DNA from: Galbibacter marinus
Lineage (GTDB): Bacteria; Bacteroidota; Bacteroidia; Flavobacteriales; Flavobacteriaceae
Direction: 5' to 3'
Assembly (NCBI RefSeq): GCF_000300875.1
Contig: NZ_AMSG01000006.1
Span: forward strand, 1-64,000
DNA: 64,000 nt
The notes beneath the pieces were generated by a model that was given only the letters and a program-made list of their open reading frames with translations, ran no database searches and was not told where the DNA came from. Shown here piece after piece: positions 39,862 through 48,995 of the stretch. Position 1 is the stretch's first letter; each line of letters opens with the position of its first letter. The translations under genes and the position numbers were made by a program.

Positions 39862-40029
39862 TTATTCATCTGCGTCTTTTTCATTATCCGGAGGTATACT
39901 TACTTCATCTCCCGCATCTAAACGGTTAGTGTAAAGTTCATGGTGTTCAGTTATATCCTCCGGCGGATTACAGGATTGTACTAAGATAATGACTGCCATC
40001 AATAGCAGCGTAGTGCCTATTTTTTTCAT
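39862..40029 (-). CDS. 55-aa predicted lipoprotein (absent from the supplied ORF track)
   Basis: MKKIGTTLLLMAVIILVQSCNPPEDITEHHELYTNRLDAGDEVSIPPDNEKDADE*; lipobox VQSC; directly upstream of the pair 1 kinase. Confidence 0.6.
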   Translation of the reverse strand: MKKIGTTLLLMAVIILVQSCNPPEDITEHHELYTNRLDAGDEVSIPPDNEKDADE

Positions 40030-40538
40030 GACTAAAAAGTTTTAAATAAATCAATAGTGAATTACCCTTCGATGAGGTTTATTGTAATTCCGTAGTGCAC
40101 TTGGAGGTATGAGTGTCGCAATCATTACCCATACAGGAATCAGATTTCCAGAAGTAAAGATAGTAGGAGTATAGCTTTGTGTAGGGTTCAAACCATACCG
40201 TAGAAGTAGGCGTTATGAACACTTTTTTAGAAATACCATTGAAAGGCCAAGGAAAAATAGCGTATCGCCTGTCAAAGTAAAGTAACTCAACAACAACTAC
40301 TAAGTAGAAGGGCTTACCCATATACAAAGACCGAACCCTTCAATATGATATTCATCTCCGGTCTATCGGAGGAACGAATAGCTTGTTGTTGATGCTTCGT
40401 TTTTCTAGTTCAAATAGTTTGATTTCTTTTTTGCAGGCACATGAAAAATAAGATACAGAAATGAGGTACCCCTAGACCTTTGACGTTTTTCTAAAAGTGA
40501 CAATCAAAAAATAATAATAAGGGTAAATATATAGTAGA

Positions 40539-41150
40539 TTAGACGCTCTCTTTCTTCTCGAATTCCGGACAATCCAGGCGTATTTCATGATTCATTAATT
40601 CTGTTTGAAGTAGGTTGCAATAATCAGAGTCCGGGTTTTTTTGATAAAATTTACATCCGTAGCAAGTACGTTGAACGTCCAAGATTCCGTGGCGGTTTAA
40701 TTTATAAATTAATTGGCTTAAGGTGGAAAATAAGCTTTCCAGTTCAACAGTGGAGAAACTATCCACTTGTGTTTTTAGTGGATCTGAGAAGTCATAGGTG
40801 TGTGCTATTAAATCATTTCCTGAATCCGATAAAGAAATGGAATAACTTCGATTGTCCGTATTGGAGTAATCTTTAATAATAAATCCTTTCTTATCCAATA
40901 TTTTGACAGCATCACTTACCGTTGGCTTGGTTACGTTAAACTCTTTGGCGAGGTGACTTACATTACACAAATTTTGTTTGTGAAACGCAATAAAAATCAG
41001 AATCTGGATTTGAATTGGGCTCAAACCGACTAATTTTGCTTTTTCCCATAACAAGACTTTAAACACCTCAGAGACACGTTCTAACCCTGCAACGATCTTG
41101 CTTGAAATATCTTTTTGTTGTTGTTTTGGATTAAATATACTCTTGTCCAT
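40539..41150 (-). CDS. MarR family regulator with C-terminal four-cysteine motif
   Basis: 203 aa; wHTH CNVSHLAKEFNVTKPTVSDAVKILDKKGFI; C-terminal CYGCKFYQKNPDSDYCNLLQTELMNHEIRLDCPEFE. Confidence 0.88.
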   Translation of the reverse strand: MDKSIFNPKQQQKDISSKIVAGLERVSEVFKVLLWEKAKLVGLSPIQIQILIFIAFHKQNLCNVSHLAKEFNVTKPTVSDAVKILDKKGFIIKDYSNTDNRSYSISLSDSGNDLIAHTYDFSDPLKTQVDSFSTVELESLFSTLSQLIYKLNRHGILDVQRTCYGCKFYQKNPDSDYCNLLQTELMNHEIRLDCPEFEKKESV

Positions 41151-41203
41151 AAAAAAACCTGTTGAATTTGAGTTCGACAGGTAAAGTTAGTTATCCTAAT
41201 TAA

Positions 41204-41467
41204 TTAATCACAATTTTCCATTTCAATAATGGCATATCCATTCCCTTTAATGGATGCTTCCATTTCTTTTGTCGCTTGTTCAATGTGACAAAATCGGCAT
41301 TCTTTAGAGGTGATCTGGCCAGTTTGGAATGCCTTGGATTTCAGATAATGTTTTCCAAAATCAATAATGGTGTTTTCATTTTTCAGCGCACTTGGAACAA
41401 GAATGTCGAAGTGCATAATTTGATTGTCTTTTCTCTTTACATAGGTGTCCCAGACTGCAATTTCCAT
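41204..41467 (-). CDS. DUF2024 family protein
   Basis: 87 aa; MEIAVWDTYVKRKDNQIMHFDILVP...ECRFCHIEQA. Confidence 0.8.
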   Translation of the reverse strand: MEIAVWDTYVKRKDNQIMHFDILVPSALKNENTIIDFGKHYLKSKAFQTGQITSKECRFCHIEQATKEMEASIKGNGYAIIEMENCD

Positions 41468-41498
41468 ATTGTTTTTAGGTTTTAATTGTTTTTTATTT

Positions 41499-41538
41499 TT
41501 TCACATGGAGTGAAAAACATACTTCACTCCATGTGAAA
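41499..41538. terminator. Terminator-like hairpin
   Basis: TTTCACATGGAGTGAA-aaacatac-TTCACTCCATGTGAAA, 16-bp perfect stem. Confidence 0.8.
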
Positions 41539-41585
41539 CTTAACCAACCATTGATGCCATATACCACCATGGTGATCTCCCTTTC

Positions 41586-42302
41586 TTATTCACTGACTTT
41601 ATAAGGTAAGGATAAATCCCCGCTGGCTATGCTATAAACTTCGTATACTCCTAACATCGGAAGATCATCTATACTGGTGTTAACTTTCATAAAAGCAGTA
41701 ACTCCGTCATAATTAAAGTCTTTACGGTTATTAATTCTATAATCGGGAACCACTACTCTGATCACATCTTTTTTGGCCGTTACCGGATATCCCGGAGAAT
41801 CCATATACATTGGCATTCCTGGATTGGTAGGGGGAAGGACAACGGTATCATCAGCTTTTTTAAATTCTTTCACGGCAAGACCTCCTTTAACACGGTCATC
41901 CTTGTGAAGAACTACCCAATGGGGATGCCAAATTATACCATCATTATCGTAAGCTTTATCATTGTTTTCATCCCATAATGGTGTGTCGTCAAAATCTGGA
42001 TGAGAGGTCAGCGCAAGGGCTAGAATACCTTCGGTTTGACTAAAACCTACATCGGTTGGGTTTAAGTTTGTCGGGAAGACGTAACCTAAAACAGGTGCAC
42101 CGTCAAGCTGACCGGCCTTAGTAGGTGTTGTGGCTCCTGCTTTACCCTGTACATGAATTTCCCAAACGGTTACACCATAATCTGCCTTGTGTAAAACCTG
42201 AACGCTAGTGATGGCAAAGTCATCATTTTTATAACTTTCTTGAGCATTGATTCCGCTAATGCTAAAGAACAACAGTGCTGAAAATAATAGAATAGATTTC
42301 AT
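41586..42302 (-). CDS. Hypothetical exported protein
   Basis: 238 aa; signal peptide MKSILLFSALLFFSISGINAQ. Confidence 0.75.
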   Translation of the reverse strand: MKSILLFSALLFFSISGINAQESYKNDDFAITSVQVLHKADYGVTVWEIHVQGKAGATTPTKAGQLDGAPVLGYVFPTNLNPTDVGFSQTEGILALALTSHPDFDDTPLWDENNDKAYDNDGIIWHPHWVVLHKDDRVKGGLAVKEFKKADDTVVLPPTNPGMPMYMDSPGYPVTAKKDVIRVVVPDYRINNRKDFNYDGVTAFMKVNTSIDDLPMLGVYEVYSIASGDLSLPYKVSE

Positions 42303-42604
42303 TTGTTTTGTTTTTAAAAGTCAGGATTATCTCAAGATAGGATTCCTAACTAGGTTAGTTAAAAAGTTTAATCATCTACCTTAACAGGTAGGGATCAAGG
42401 TTATACAAATATAGTAAGGAATCCTAACTAAACAAATTTTGAGATACTTTTTTTAAAATAGTATACATGATTGGTCCGTTGAGGGGGTTAGAATTCTTTG
42501 TGATCCGGTTTCCGCTATAGGCATTAAGAAGGGAACAAGAATAGGATACTATAGCGACCATCCTTAAAATCCACTTAAAAAGAAGAAAATTAAATTCAAT
42601 AAAT

Positions 42605-43678
42605 TTGAAAAAATATTTCAGTGTGCATATTTATGATACCATAATTATAGGCGGCGGGCAAGCGGGGCTCTCTACGGCTTATTTCTTAAGAAGAAGTGAC
42701 TTGGACTATTTGATTATAGATGATCAAAAGCAAGCGGGAGGCACCTGGCTGAACACTTGGGAGAGCTTAAAATTATTCTCGCCGTCAGAGTATAGTTCAT
42801 TATCCGGTTGGCAAATGCCGAAAAGTAATTATGAATACCCTACCAGATATGAGTTTATCAAATACCTTACAGCCTATGAAGAACGTTATAATTTTCCGCT
42901 TAAGAGAAATACTCTTGTCTATAGGGTAGTAAAAGAAAATGATATTTTCAAAATAGAAACCAACCGGGGAAATCTATATGCCAAAACAGTAGTAAGTGCG
43001 ACAGGAGCTACTAGAGTTCCATATGTGCCTAATTATCCAAATCAAGGTCTTTTTATGGGCATGCAACTGCATTCCGTGGAGTACAGGAACACTAAAAAAT
43101 TTGAAGGTAAAAAAGTACTTGTGGTTGGTGGAGGTAATTCCGGCGCTCAGATACTCGCCGAACTCTCCGAAGTAGCCCGGACCAAATGGATCACATTGGA
43201 TGCTCCTCGTTTTCTTCCGGAAGAAATGGATGGACGCTATTTGTTCCATCAAGCGAACTCAAGGTATTTTAAGGGGGAAACTCTAAATCAGCATGGGGAA
43301 GCTTCATTAAGTGATATTGTTCAGGTGGAAATTGTTAAAGATGGTCTCGAAAGAAATATTTATAAAGATTTAAGACCTTTTGCATCATTTTATGAGCAAG
43401 GAATAATCTGGTCTAACGGAGAAAAAGAAGCTTTTGATGCTATACTATGGTGCACCGGATTCAGACCGAATCTTGACCATTTGAAACCACTTAACATTAT
43501 TGAAAACAACCGCATTAAAACAGAACATACCCGCGCCCTAAAAGAACCACGACTTTGGTTGGTGGGTTATGGTAATTGGACAGGTTTTGCTTCAGCTACA
43601 ATATACGGTGTAGGGAAAACTGCTAGAGCCACGGTAAAAGAAATAAAAGCTTATTTTGAGAACATGGCTGAATCTTAA
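42605..43678 (+). CDS. Flavin-containing monooxygenase, ArsO-like
   Basis: 357 aa; IIGGGQAGLSTAYFLRR, VLVVGGGNSGAQI, LWCTGFRPNLDHLKPL, VGYGNWTGFASATIYGVGKTARATV; probable TTG/GTG start. Confidence 0.85.
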   Translation: MKKYFSVHIYDTIIIGGGQAGLSTAYFLRRSDLDYLIIDDQKQAGGTWLNTWESLKLFSPSEYSSLSGWQMPKSNYEYPTRYEFIKYLTAYEERYNFPLKRNTLVYRVVKENDIFKIETNRGNLYAKTVVSATGATRVPYVPNYPNQGLFMGMQLHSVEYRNTKKFEGKKVLVVGGGNSGAQILAELSEVARTKWITLDAPRFLPEEMDGRYLFHQANSRYFKGETLNQHGEASLSDIVQVEIVKDGLERNIYKDLRPFASFYEQGIIWSNGEKEAFDAILWCTGFRPNLDHLKPLNIIENNRIKTEHTRALKEPRLWLVGYGNWTGFASATIYGVGKTARATVKEIKAYFENMAES

Positions 43679-43699
43679 TTTATTTCTTATATTATTTAC

Positions 43700-44260
43700 T
43701 GTTGCAATTACACTTGAAACTTGTCCTAAATATCCGAAAATTACTGGTATTTCCAGATGTTTTTCCAAATCCATAGATGCGTGGATATTACCGAATATTT
43801 TGGAAATGTAGTTCATCAGATTTCCTCCCCCAATAGTATGGTCAAGCTTTTCAAAGTCGATACCTCGCCGGTAAATAAAGGAAAGACATTATTGTATCGG
43901 ATATTAAGTTGCTGATTAAAATCAGGAAATTCAATGGCACACTTAGTTCTAGTACTGCGTTACATTCTCCCAGCGGTGAAACCCTGCTCCAGAATTATAC
44001 CTGGGTCGCTTCTGTCTTTATTACTTACTTTTTCCTTTTATTGGCATTACTGCTGATAAACATCTCATTGCGCTCTTCCGATATAATAGCTAAGAATCGA
44101 TCATAATGTTTTAGGACATCTGAAATCAATTCATTTTTTGTGAAATAGTGGATGTCATAACCTTTTCTTGAATCTCCGAAATACGCTTTCGGGAAGTACG
44201 TTTTACTTTCTTCAATATCAGGATGGTTTTCTTCATTTAGGAGGCTGATTTTACTTTTCT
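43700..44260 (-). pseudogene. Decayed coding remnant of unknown family
   Basis: Minus-strand fragments in different frames: KISLLNEENHPDIEESKTYFPKAYFGDSRKGYDIHYFTKNELISDVLKHYDRSLAIISEERNEMFIS... and CAIEFPDFNQQLNIRYNNVFPLFTGEVSTLKSLTILLGEEI*. Confidence 0.4.
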
Positions 44261-44596
44261 ACTGTTTTTGATATTGTAGAAGTATTGATTTTTAATTTAA
44301 AACAAAGCGTAATCGCTAAAAAATTAAATGATTTTTCAGCCAAAATGAGAATAATCAGTTAAAAAGTTTATTTTTTTATTGAAATATTCAACTTTCATTT
44401 CTTAGAAATAATGTGATGGGAACCCTTGGATTTACTGTAACATAATTGGGATTAGAATTCTGCTAATGTATATTTAAACACCTTTAAGTGGTTTTAATTC
44501 AATGCTTTAGCGGTTTGTGTTAAATTTTTTATTATATTTAAGGTTTATTTATCATAAAGATAACCCTCTAATGTAGCTGCTGCTTTTTTCTAAAAA

Positions 44597-46663
44597 ATGG
44601 GAAAAAATATGGTCAGATATCAGATTGTTGTACTTCTTTTTGGTATAGTGCTGATAGTATTTTTTAACCGTTGTCAAAAGACTTCCCATAAATCCGATCA
44701 GACCTACACCGATACAGAAGCCAAAGCCGCTATGCTTATTTCCAAAGCAAAAGCAAATCACTCTGATTCCACTATTATATACTTAAAAGAAGCCTTAGGA
44801 CTTGTCGATCATCTAAAGCAGGATTCTACTGCCGGAAAGTATCTTGAAAAGATTAGCACTCAAGCGATATATCTAAAGGACTCCGTCCTTTTTAATACGG
44901 CCAATGCCAAAGCCATGGAACTTGCGGTAAAGACAGGGGATTCATTAAGTATGGGACATGCGCATTGGAACTATGGTATTTGGTATCTTAATGAGGAACG
45001 CTTTGACAGTGCGTATTATCAGTATGATAAAGCCCAACATCATTTTGAAAACCAAGGACATTTATATTATGCCGGAAAGATACATTATAATAAAGCCTCT
45101 ATCCTTTGTCGAAACAAACATTATACAGGAGCTGAAGTGGAAGTGTTTAGGGCGTTAAAGTTATTTGAGCCCAATAAAAACTACAAACAGCTTTACCTGT
45201 GTTATAATCTTCTAGGGATCATCTATAACGAATTAAAGGAATATGAAAACGCAATTGATGCTTATACCAAAGGTTTAGGGTATTTAAAAAATGTGAAAGA
45301 TCCCGGTCTTTTTCGTGACCACACCCTAAACAATGTCGGAGTCCTCTATCATAAGTCCGGAGACTATCAGAAGGCTGTTTCTTATTTTGATAAGGCACTG
45401 GAGAATCCAGGGGTACAAAAAACGGATAAGGCGCTTTATGCCCGATTATTAGATAATAGAGCTTATAGCCGACTAAAGCTTAAAGATACCACAGGACTTT
45501 ACACGGAGTATAATCGGGCTTTAAAGATCAGGGATAGTTTGGAATCCAAACTGGGAGTGATAACAAGTAAGCATCACTTGGCTTGGTACCGTGCTTATGC
45601 AGGAGATACCCTAAGGGCAATCCAATTAGCCAAGGAATCGTATCAATTGGCAAAGTCGATTCAAAGCAATAGTGATGTGCTTGATAACTTAGAATTGCTG
45701 GCTGCAATTGATCCTGTGAATGTCGCGGGGTATCAAAAAGAACAGATTTCTTTAATTAATAAATTACGTAATCACGAGCGCCAGACCCGTAATAAGTTTA
45801 TGGCGATCCAATATGAGGCTCAGAAATATAAACAACAGACTGCGAAGCTTTCTGTAATAAATAACAAGAGACTCAATCTTATAGGGTTTTTGCTTGTCTT
45901 ACTGGTCTTTTTATTTATCTGTTATCGACAGCATGTTCGATACAAGCAGTTACAGTTAGAAACTGCCCAGCAGAAAGCTGATATGGATTTATATATTTTA
46001 CTACACAAACAATTGGAGAAATACGAAGAGGGCAGAGAAGAGGAGCGCCTTAGAATTTCCCAGGAGCTTCACGAAGGATTGCTTCCTGAATTTTATGCTG
46101 TTCGGATGGATCTGGAAGATTTAAGTCTCGAAGGGGATGCTGAAAGTTTAACACGCTATAGAAAATGCATTGAAGAACTCAAACATATTTATAAAGGGAT
46201 ACGGGGTGTCTCTCATACTTTAAGAGCCAGCAGAATTTTTACATCTGTAAACTTCACAGCTATTATTGTAGATCTCGCAAAAGAAAGGGCTGTCACCGGA
46301 AAATTTAAGCTTATTATAGATACCGATTTAAATATTGATTGGTCGAAATATGAGAGGCTCACTAAAATGGATCTTTACTATTATATCAATGAAGCATTAC
46401 AAAATTGTATTGTACACGCTAAAGCTACCAAGGTTACATTAAAACTCAAAATTCAGGGGCAGTCCCTGGTGGTAATCGTTGCAGATAATGGAGTAGGGAT
46501 GTCAAAAGTGAGCTCCAAAGGTATCGGTCTTAAAAATATGCAATCTCGCATTGATAAATTAAAAGGAAAATTCACTATTGAATCTACCCAGGGTAAAGGA
46601 ACTAAGCTAGTTATGACCATTCCTTACCCAACTTCAAATAGCCTAAACCCAAACCTTTCATGA
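44597..46663 (+). CDS. TPR-containing sensor histidine kinase (pair 2)
   Basis: 688 aa; TPR array; EERLRISQELHEGLLPEFYAVRMDL; HATPase NEALQNCIVHAKA...GIGLKNMQSRIDKLKG. Confidence 0.92.
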   Translation: MGKNMVRYQIVVLLFGIVLIVFFNRCQKTSHKSDQTYTDTEAKAAMLISKAKANHSDSTIIYLKEALGLVDHLKQDSTAGKYLEKISTQAIYLKDSVLFNTANAKAMELAVKTGDSLSMGHAHWNYGIWYLNEERFDSAYYQYDKAQHHFENQGHLYYAGKIHYNKASILCRNKHYTGAEVEVFRALKLFEPNKNYKQLYLCYNLLGIIYNELKEYENAIDAYTKGLGYLKNVKDPGLFRDHTLNNVGVLYHKSGDYQKAVSYFDKALENPGVQKTDKALYARLLDNRAYSRLKLKDTTGLYTEYNRALKIRDSLESKLGVITSKHHLAWYRAYAGDTLRAIQLAKESYQLAKSIQSNSDVLDNLELLAAIDPVNVAGYQKEQISLINKLRNHERQTRNKFMAIQYEAQKYKQQTAKLSVINNKRLNLIGFLLVLLVFLFICYRQHVRYKQLQLETAQQKADMDLYILLHKQLEKYEEGREEERLRISQELHEGLLPEFYAVRMDLEDLSLEGDAESLTRYRKCIEELKHIYKGIRGVSHTLRASRIFTSVNFTAIIVDLAKERAVTGKFKLIIDTDLNIDWSKYERLTKMDLYYYINEALQNCIVHAKATKVTLKLKIQGQSLVVIVADNGVGMSKVSSKGIGLKNMQSRIDKLKGKFTIESTQGKGTKLVMTIPYPTSNSLNPNLS

Positions 46664-47325
46664 AAAAACATTACAAAACACTCATTGTAGAAGATCATGT
46701 CTCCACCGCAAATGGAATAGCAGGTTTCCTTGACGAAATTAGTAATTCTACTGGTACCGAATTTACTACCCGAATTGCTTATAATTTGGCTGATGCTTTA
46801 ACTGCATTGAAAACAAAACCGTCCTTTGATTTGGTGTTTTTGGATATACGGCTGAAACCACAACCGGAAATTGGAATGAACTCCGGGGAGGATCTAGGAA
46901 GTGAGATACGCAAGCTTTATCCCGAAACCCTTATAATAGTTTCCACAATTCATGATGAACCCTTCTATATAGAGAATATTATGAAGAATGTTACTCCCGA
47001 AGGTTTTTTTGTGAAAGGCGATTTGGATCCTAAAAGTTTTGTCAGTGCTATTAAAACTGTACTCGATGATAGTCCTTATTTAAGTAAAACCGTTGTAAAA
47101 TATGTATCCCATAAGTTCAAGACTGATATTACCATTAACAGTTTAGATCGACAATTACTTTTCGAAATGGAGAAGGGTTTTACCATGAAGAAAATTGCAG
47201 ATAATCTTTTTTTCTCTAGGTCCACTGTTACAAAAATGAAGAAAAAACTAAAAATTACTTTAGGAGTAGAAGGTGGCAGTAATAAGGATTTAGTGGATAA
47301 AGCTCGTGAAATGGGCTTCATATGA
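46660..47325 (+). CDS. Response regulator with C-terminal HTH (pair 2)
   Basis: 221 aa; LIVEDH, DLVFLDIRLKP; 4-nt overlap (ATGA) with the kinase gene. Confidence 0.92.
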   Translation: MKKHYKTLIVEDHVSTANGIAGFLDEISNSTGTEFTTRIAYNLADALTALKTKPSFDLVFLDIRLKPQPEIGMNSGEDLGSEIRKLYPETLIIVSTIHDEPFYIENIMKNVTPEGFFVKGDLDPKSFVSAIKTVLDDSPYLSKTVVKYVSHKFKTDITINSLDRQLLFEMEKGFTMKKIADNLFFSRSTVTKMKKKLKITLGVEGGSNKDLVDKAREMGFI

Positions 47326-47760
47326 AAAATAACTTTTTGTTGTATGACTAATCAAGTATCTTTAAATACCAACACTCAAAAGCAAGCAATTCACATGAGT
47401 ACGTGCGCCTTTTTTATCGATCCATGTCTTAATTGTAACCTATTCCATAGACTCAATGGGCAATCATCATTCCTGATATAAAGCGCCATAACGCAAGTTC
47501 TTTTATATGGGGCTTTCTGTATTTTTCCGAATGCACTATTCTCTAAATCATTGTTCTAAGAATTTTAATTTAATATCTAAAAGGCATATGTTCGTTGGTA
47601 TAGCCTTACCTGAATTTCTGATAGGTTATTTACGGTAAAAGCACATAAAACAGGGCTTTATAAAGGATTTATTCAATGAATTTCAAAATTTCCAATTCCT
47701 ATATTGTATGAATTAGCTTATGAAAATCTTCGTTGGGTGTACTTTTTGCGTAATTTTTTT

Positions 47761-47817
47761 ACCCACATTGGCTCGTAGTATCACCCACTTTGGGTAATAT
47801 ATTTATCCACATTGGCT
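47761..47817 (+). promoter_or_regulatory. Triple 13-bp direct-repeat element, 22-bp period, upstream of the MauE-like gene
   Basis: ACCCACATTGGCT (47761), ACCCACTTTGGGT (47783), ATCCACATTGGCT (47805). Confidence 0.65.
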
Positions 47818-47892
47818 CAAATTTTCAATCAGAATGTAAACCACTTTTTAAAAATCATATCCTAACTTTATCTTGTTTGAAATCAGGTAATT

Positions 47893-48369
47893 ATGAAAGT
47901 TTTGAAGTGGAATAAACAGTATAGCGGAATTATTATAGAGATCATTAGTGTTCTCTTTATAGTGTTGTTTGTGTATGCGGGGCTTACGAAACTTATGGAA
48001 GGGGATAAGTTTTTTAATAATCTGAATAACTCTCCCATTTTACCTGGTGATGCAACAGCTTATATTTTGAGCTGGGGAGTTCCAACCTTGGAGTTAGTAA
48101 TTGCCTTACTTATTGCAATCCCCAGAACAAAGCTTAAAGGGTTGTATGGCGCTTTAGGTCTAATGATTTTGTTTACACTCTACGTTGCAGGGATTGTATT
48201 TTTTAGCCCTTACACGCCTTGTTCTTGTGGAGGAGTATTGACACTGTTATCCTGGCCTCAGCATCTGGTAGTTAATATAAGTTTTGTGCTATTAGCGGTG
48301 TCGGCGATACGGTTATACCACATAAGGAAATTACCAAATAGAGAACTGCCTCATTACAAAGTGGAGTAG
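47893..48369 (+). CDS. MauE/DoxX family redox-associated membrane protein
   Basis: 158 aa; four TM helices; FVYAGLTKLMEGDKFFNNLNNSPIL..., FFSPYTPCSCGGVLTLLSWPQHLVVN. Confidence 0.88.
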   Translation: MKVLKWNKQYSGIIIEIISVLFIVLFVYAGLTKLMEGDKFFNNLNNSPILPGDATAYILSWGVPTLELVIALLIAIPRTKLKGLYGALGLMILFTLYVAGIVFFSPYTPCSCGGVLTLLSWPQHLVVNISFVLLAVSAIRLYHIRKLPNRELPHYKVE

Positions 48370-48446
48370 GGGATATTGCTCTTATTCCAATGACAGCCTA
48401 CTTAATGAATTAAAAGTTTAGACCTAATTTTTTAGGTGTCAAGATA

Positions 48447-48464
48447 TTTTGTTGGCCAACAAAA
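48447..48464. promoter_or_regulatory. 18-bp perfect palindrome upstream of the DUF6520-like gene
   Basis: TTTTGTTGGCCAACAAAA. Confidence 0.4.
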
Positions 48465-48515
48465 GAAGGGAAGATCAGCCGAAAACCTGCCCAGAAGTAG
48501 GCAAAATTATTAATC

Positions 48516-48851
48516 ATGAAAAACACTAGAATCATGAGAAATTTAAAAACAATTTTACCGATGTTAGCCTTCGTATTGGCCATCGGTATGTCATTTGCGT
48601 TTGTAGGCGCAACGGAGGAGAAAGAGGTCTATGATACAAAATTCATCTTAGTGGAAGAGCCTAATGGTTGGGCTACAGTCGAAGGTGTAATTTGTGAACC
48701 TGACAATGACCAGTGTATCGTTAGGTTTGCTGAGGACCTTTCAACAGAGTATACTCTCTATAACTCTAAAAATGTAAATGATCCTGCAGAAGGGAATGGA
48801 GTTGTAATAACAAAAACGGGTTCGGCTCCTGATCCCGATCCTGAATTTTAG
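48516..48851 (+). CDS. DUF6520-like small exported protein
   Basis: 111 aa; MRNLKTILPMLAFVLAIGMSFAFVGA N-terminus typical of the family; cysteine pair VICEPDNDQCIV. Confidence 0.75.
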   Translation: MKNTRIMRNLKTILPMLAFVLAIGMSFAFVGATEEKEVYDTKFILVEEPNGWATVEGVICEPDNDQCIVRFAEDLSTEYTLYNSKNVNDPAEGNGVVITKTGSAPDPDPEF

Positions 48852-48859
48852 TATTAATG

Positions 48860-48890
48860 ATATAGGAGTGCACTAATGGCACTCCTATAT
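48860..48890. terminator. Bidirectional terminator-like hairpin
   Basis: ATATAGGAGTGC-actaatg-GCACTCCTATAT, 12-bp perfect stem between convergent genes. Confidence 0.8.
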
Positions 48891-48995
48891 TTTATAACTC
48901 TAACCGAGTCTATCCCGAATTTTGTGTTTTTCAAAATCATTTCTCTAGCTTGGTTCCAGGAAGAATACAAAATATTTTACAGTCCCCTCTAACCT

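Noticed and set aside
42605-43678. Arsenic resistance operon around the ArsO-like monooxygenase
   Set aside because: No ArsR, ArsC, ArsB/Acr3 or related gene adjacent; the local regulator is a MarR protein, so substrate is left open.
47761-47817. 22-bp-period repeats as a CRISPR array
   Set aside because: Only three 13-bp units with 9-bp gaps and no cas genes; far too short for repeat-spacer units.
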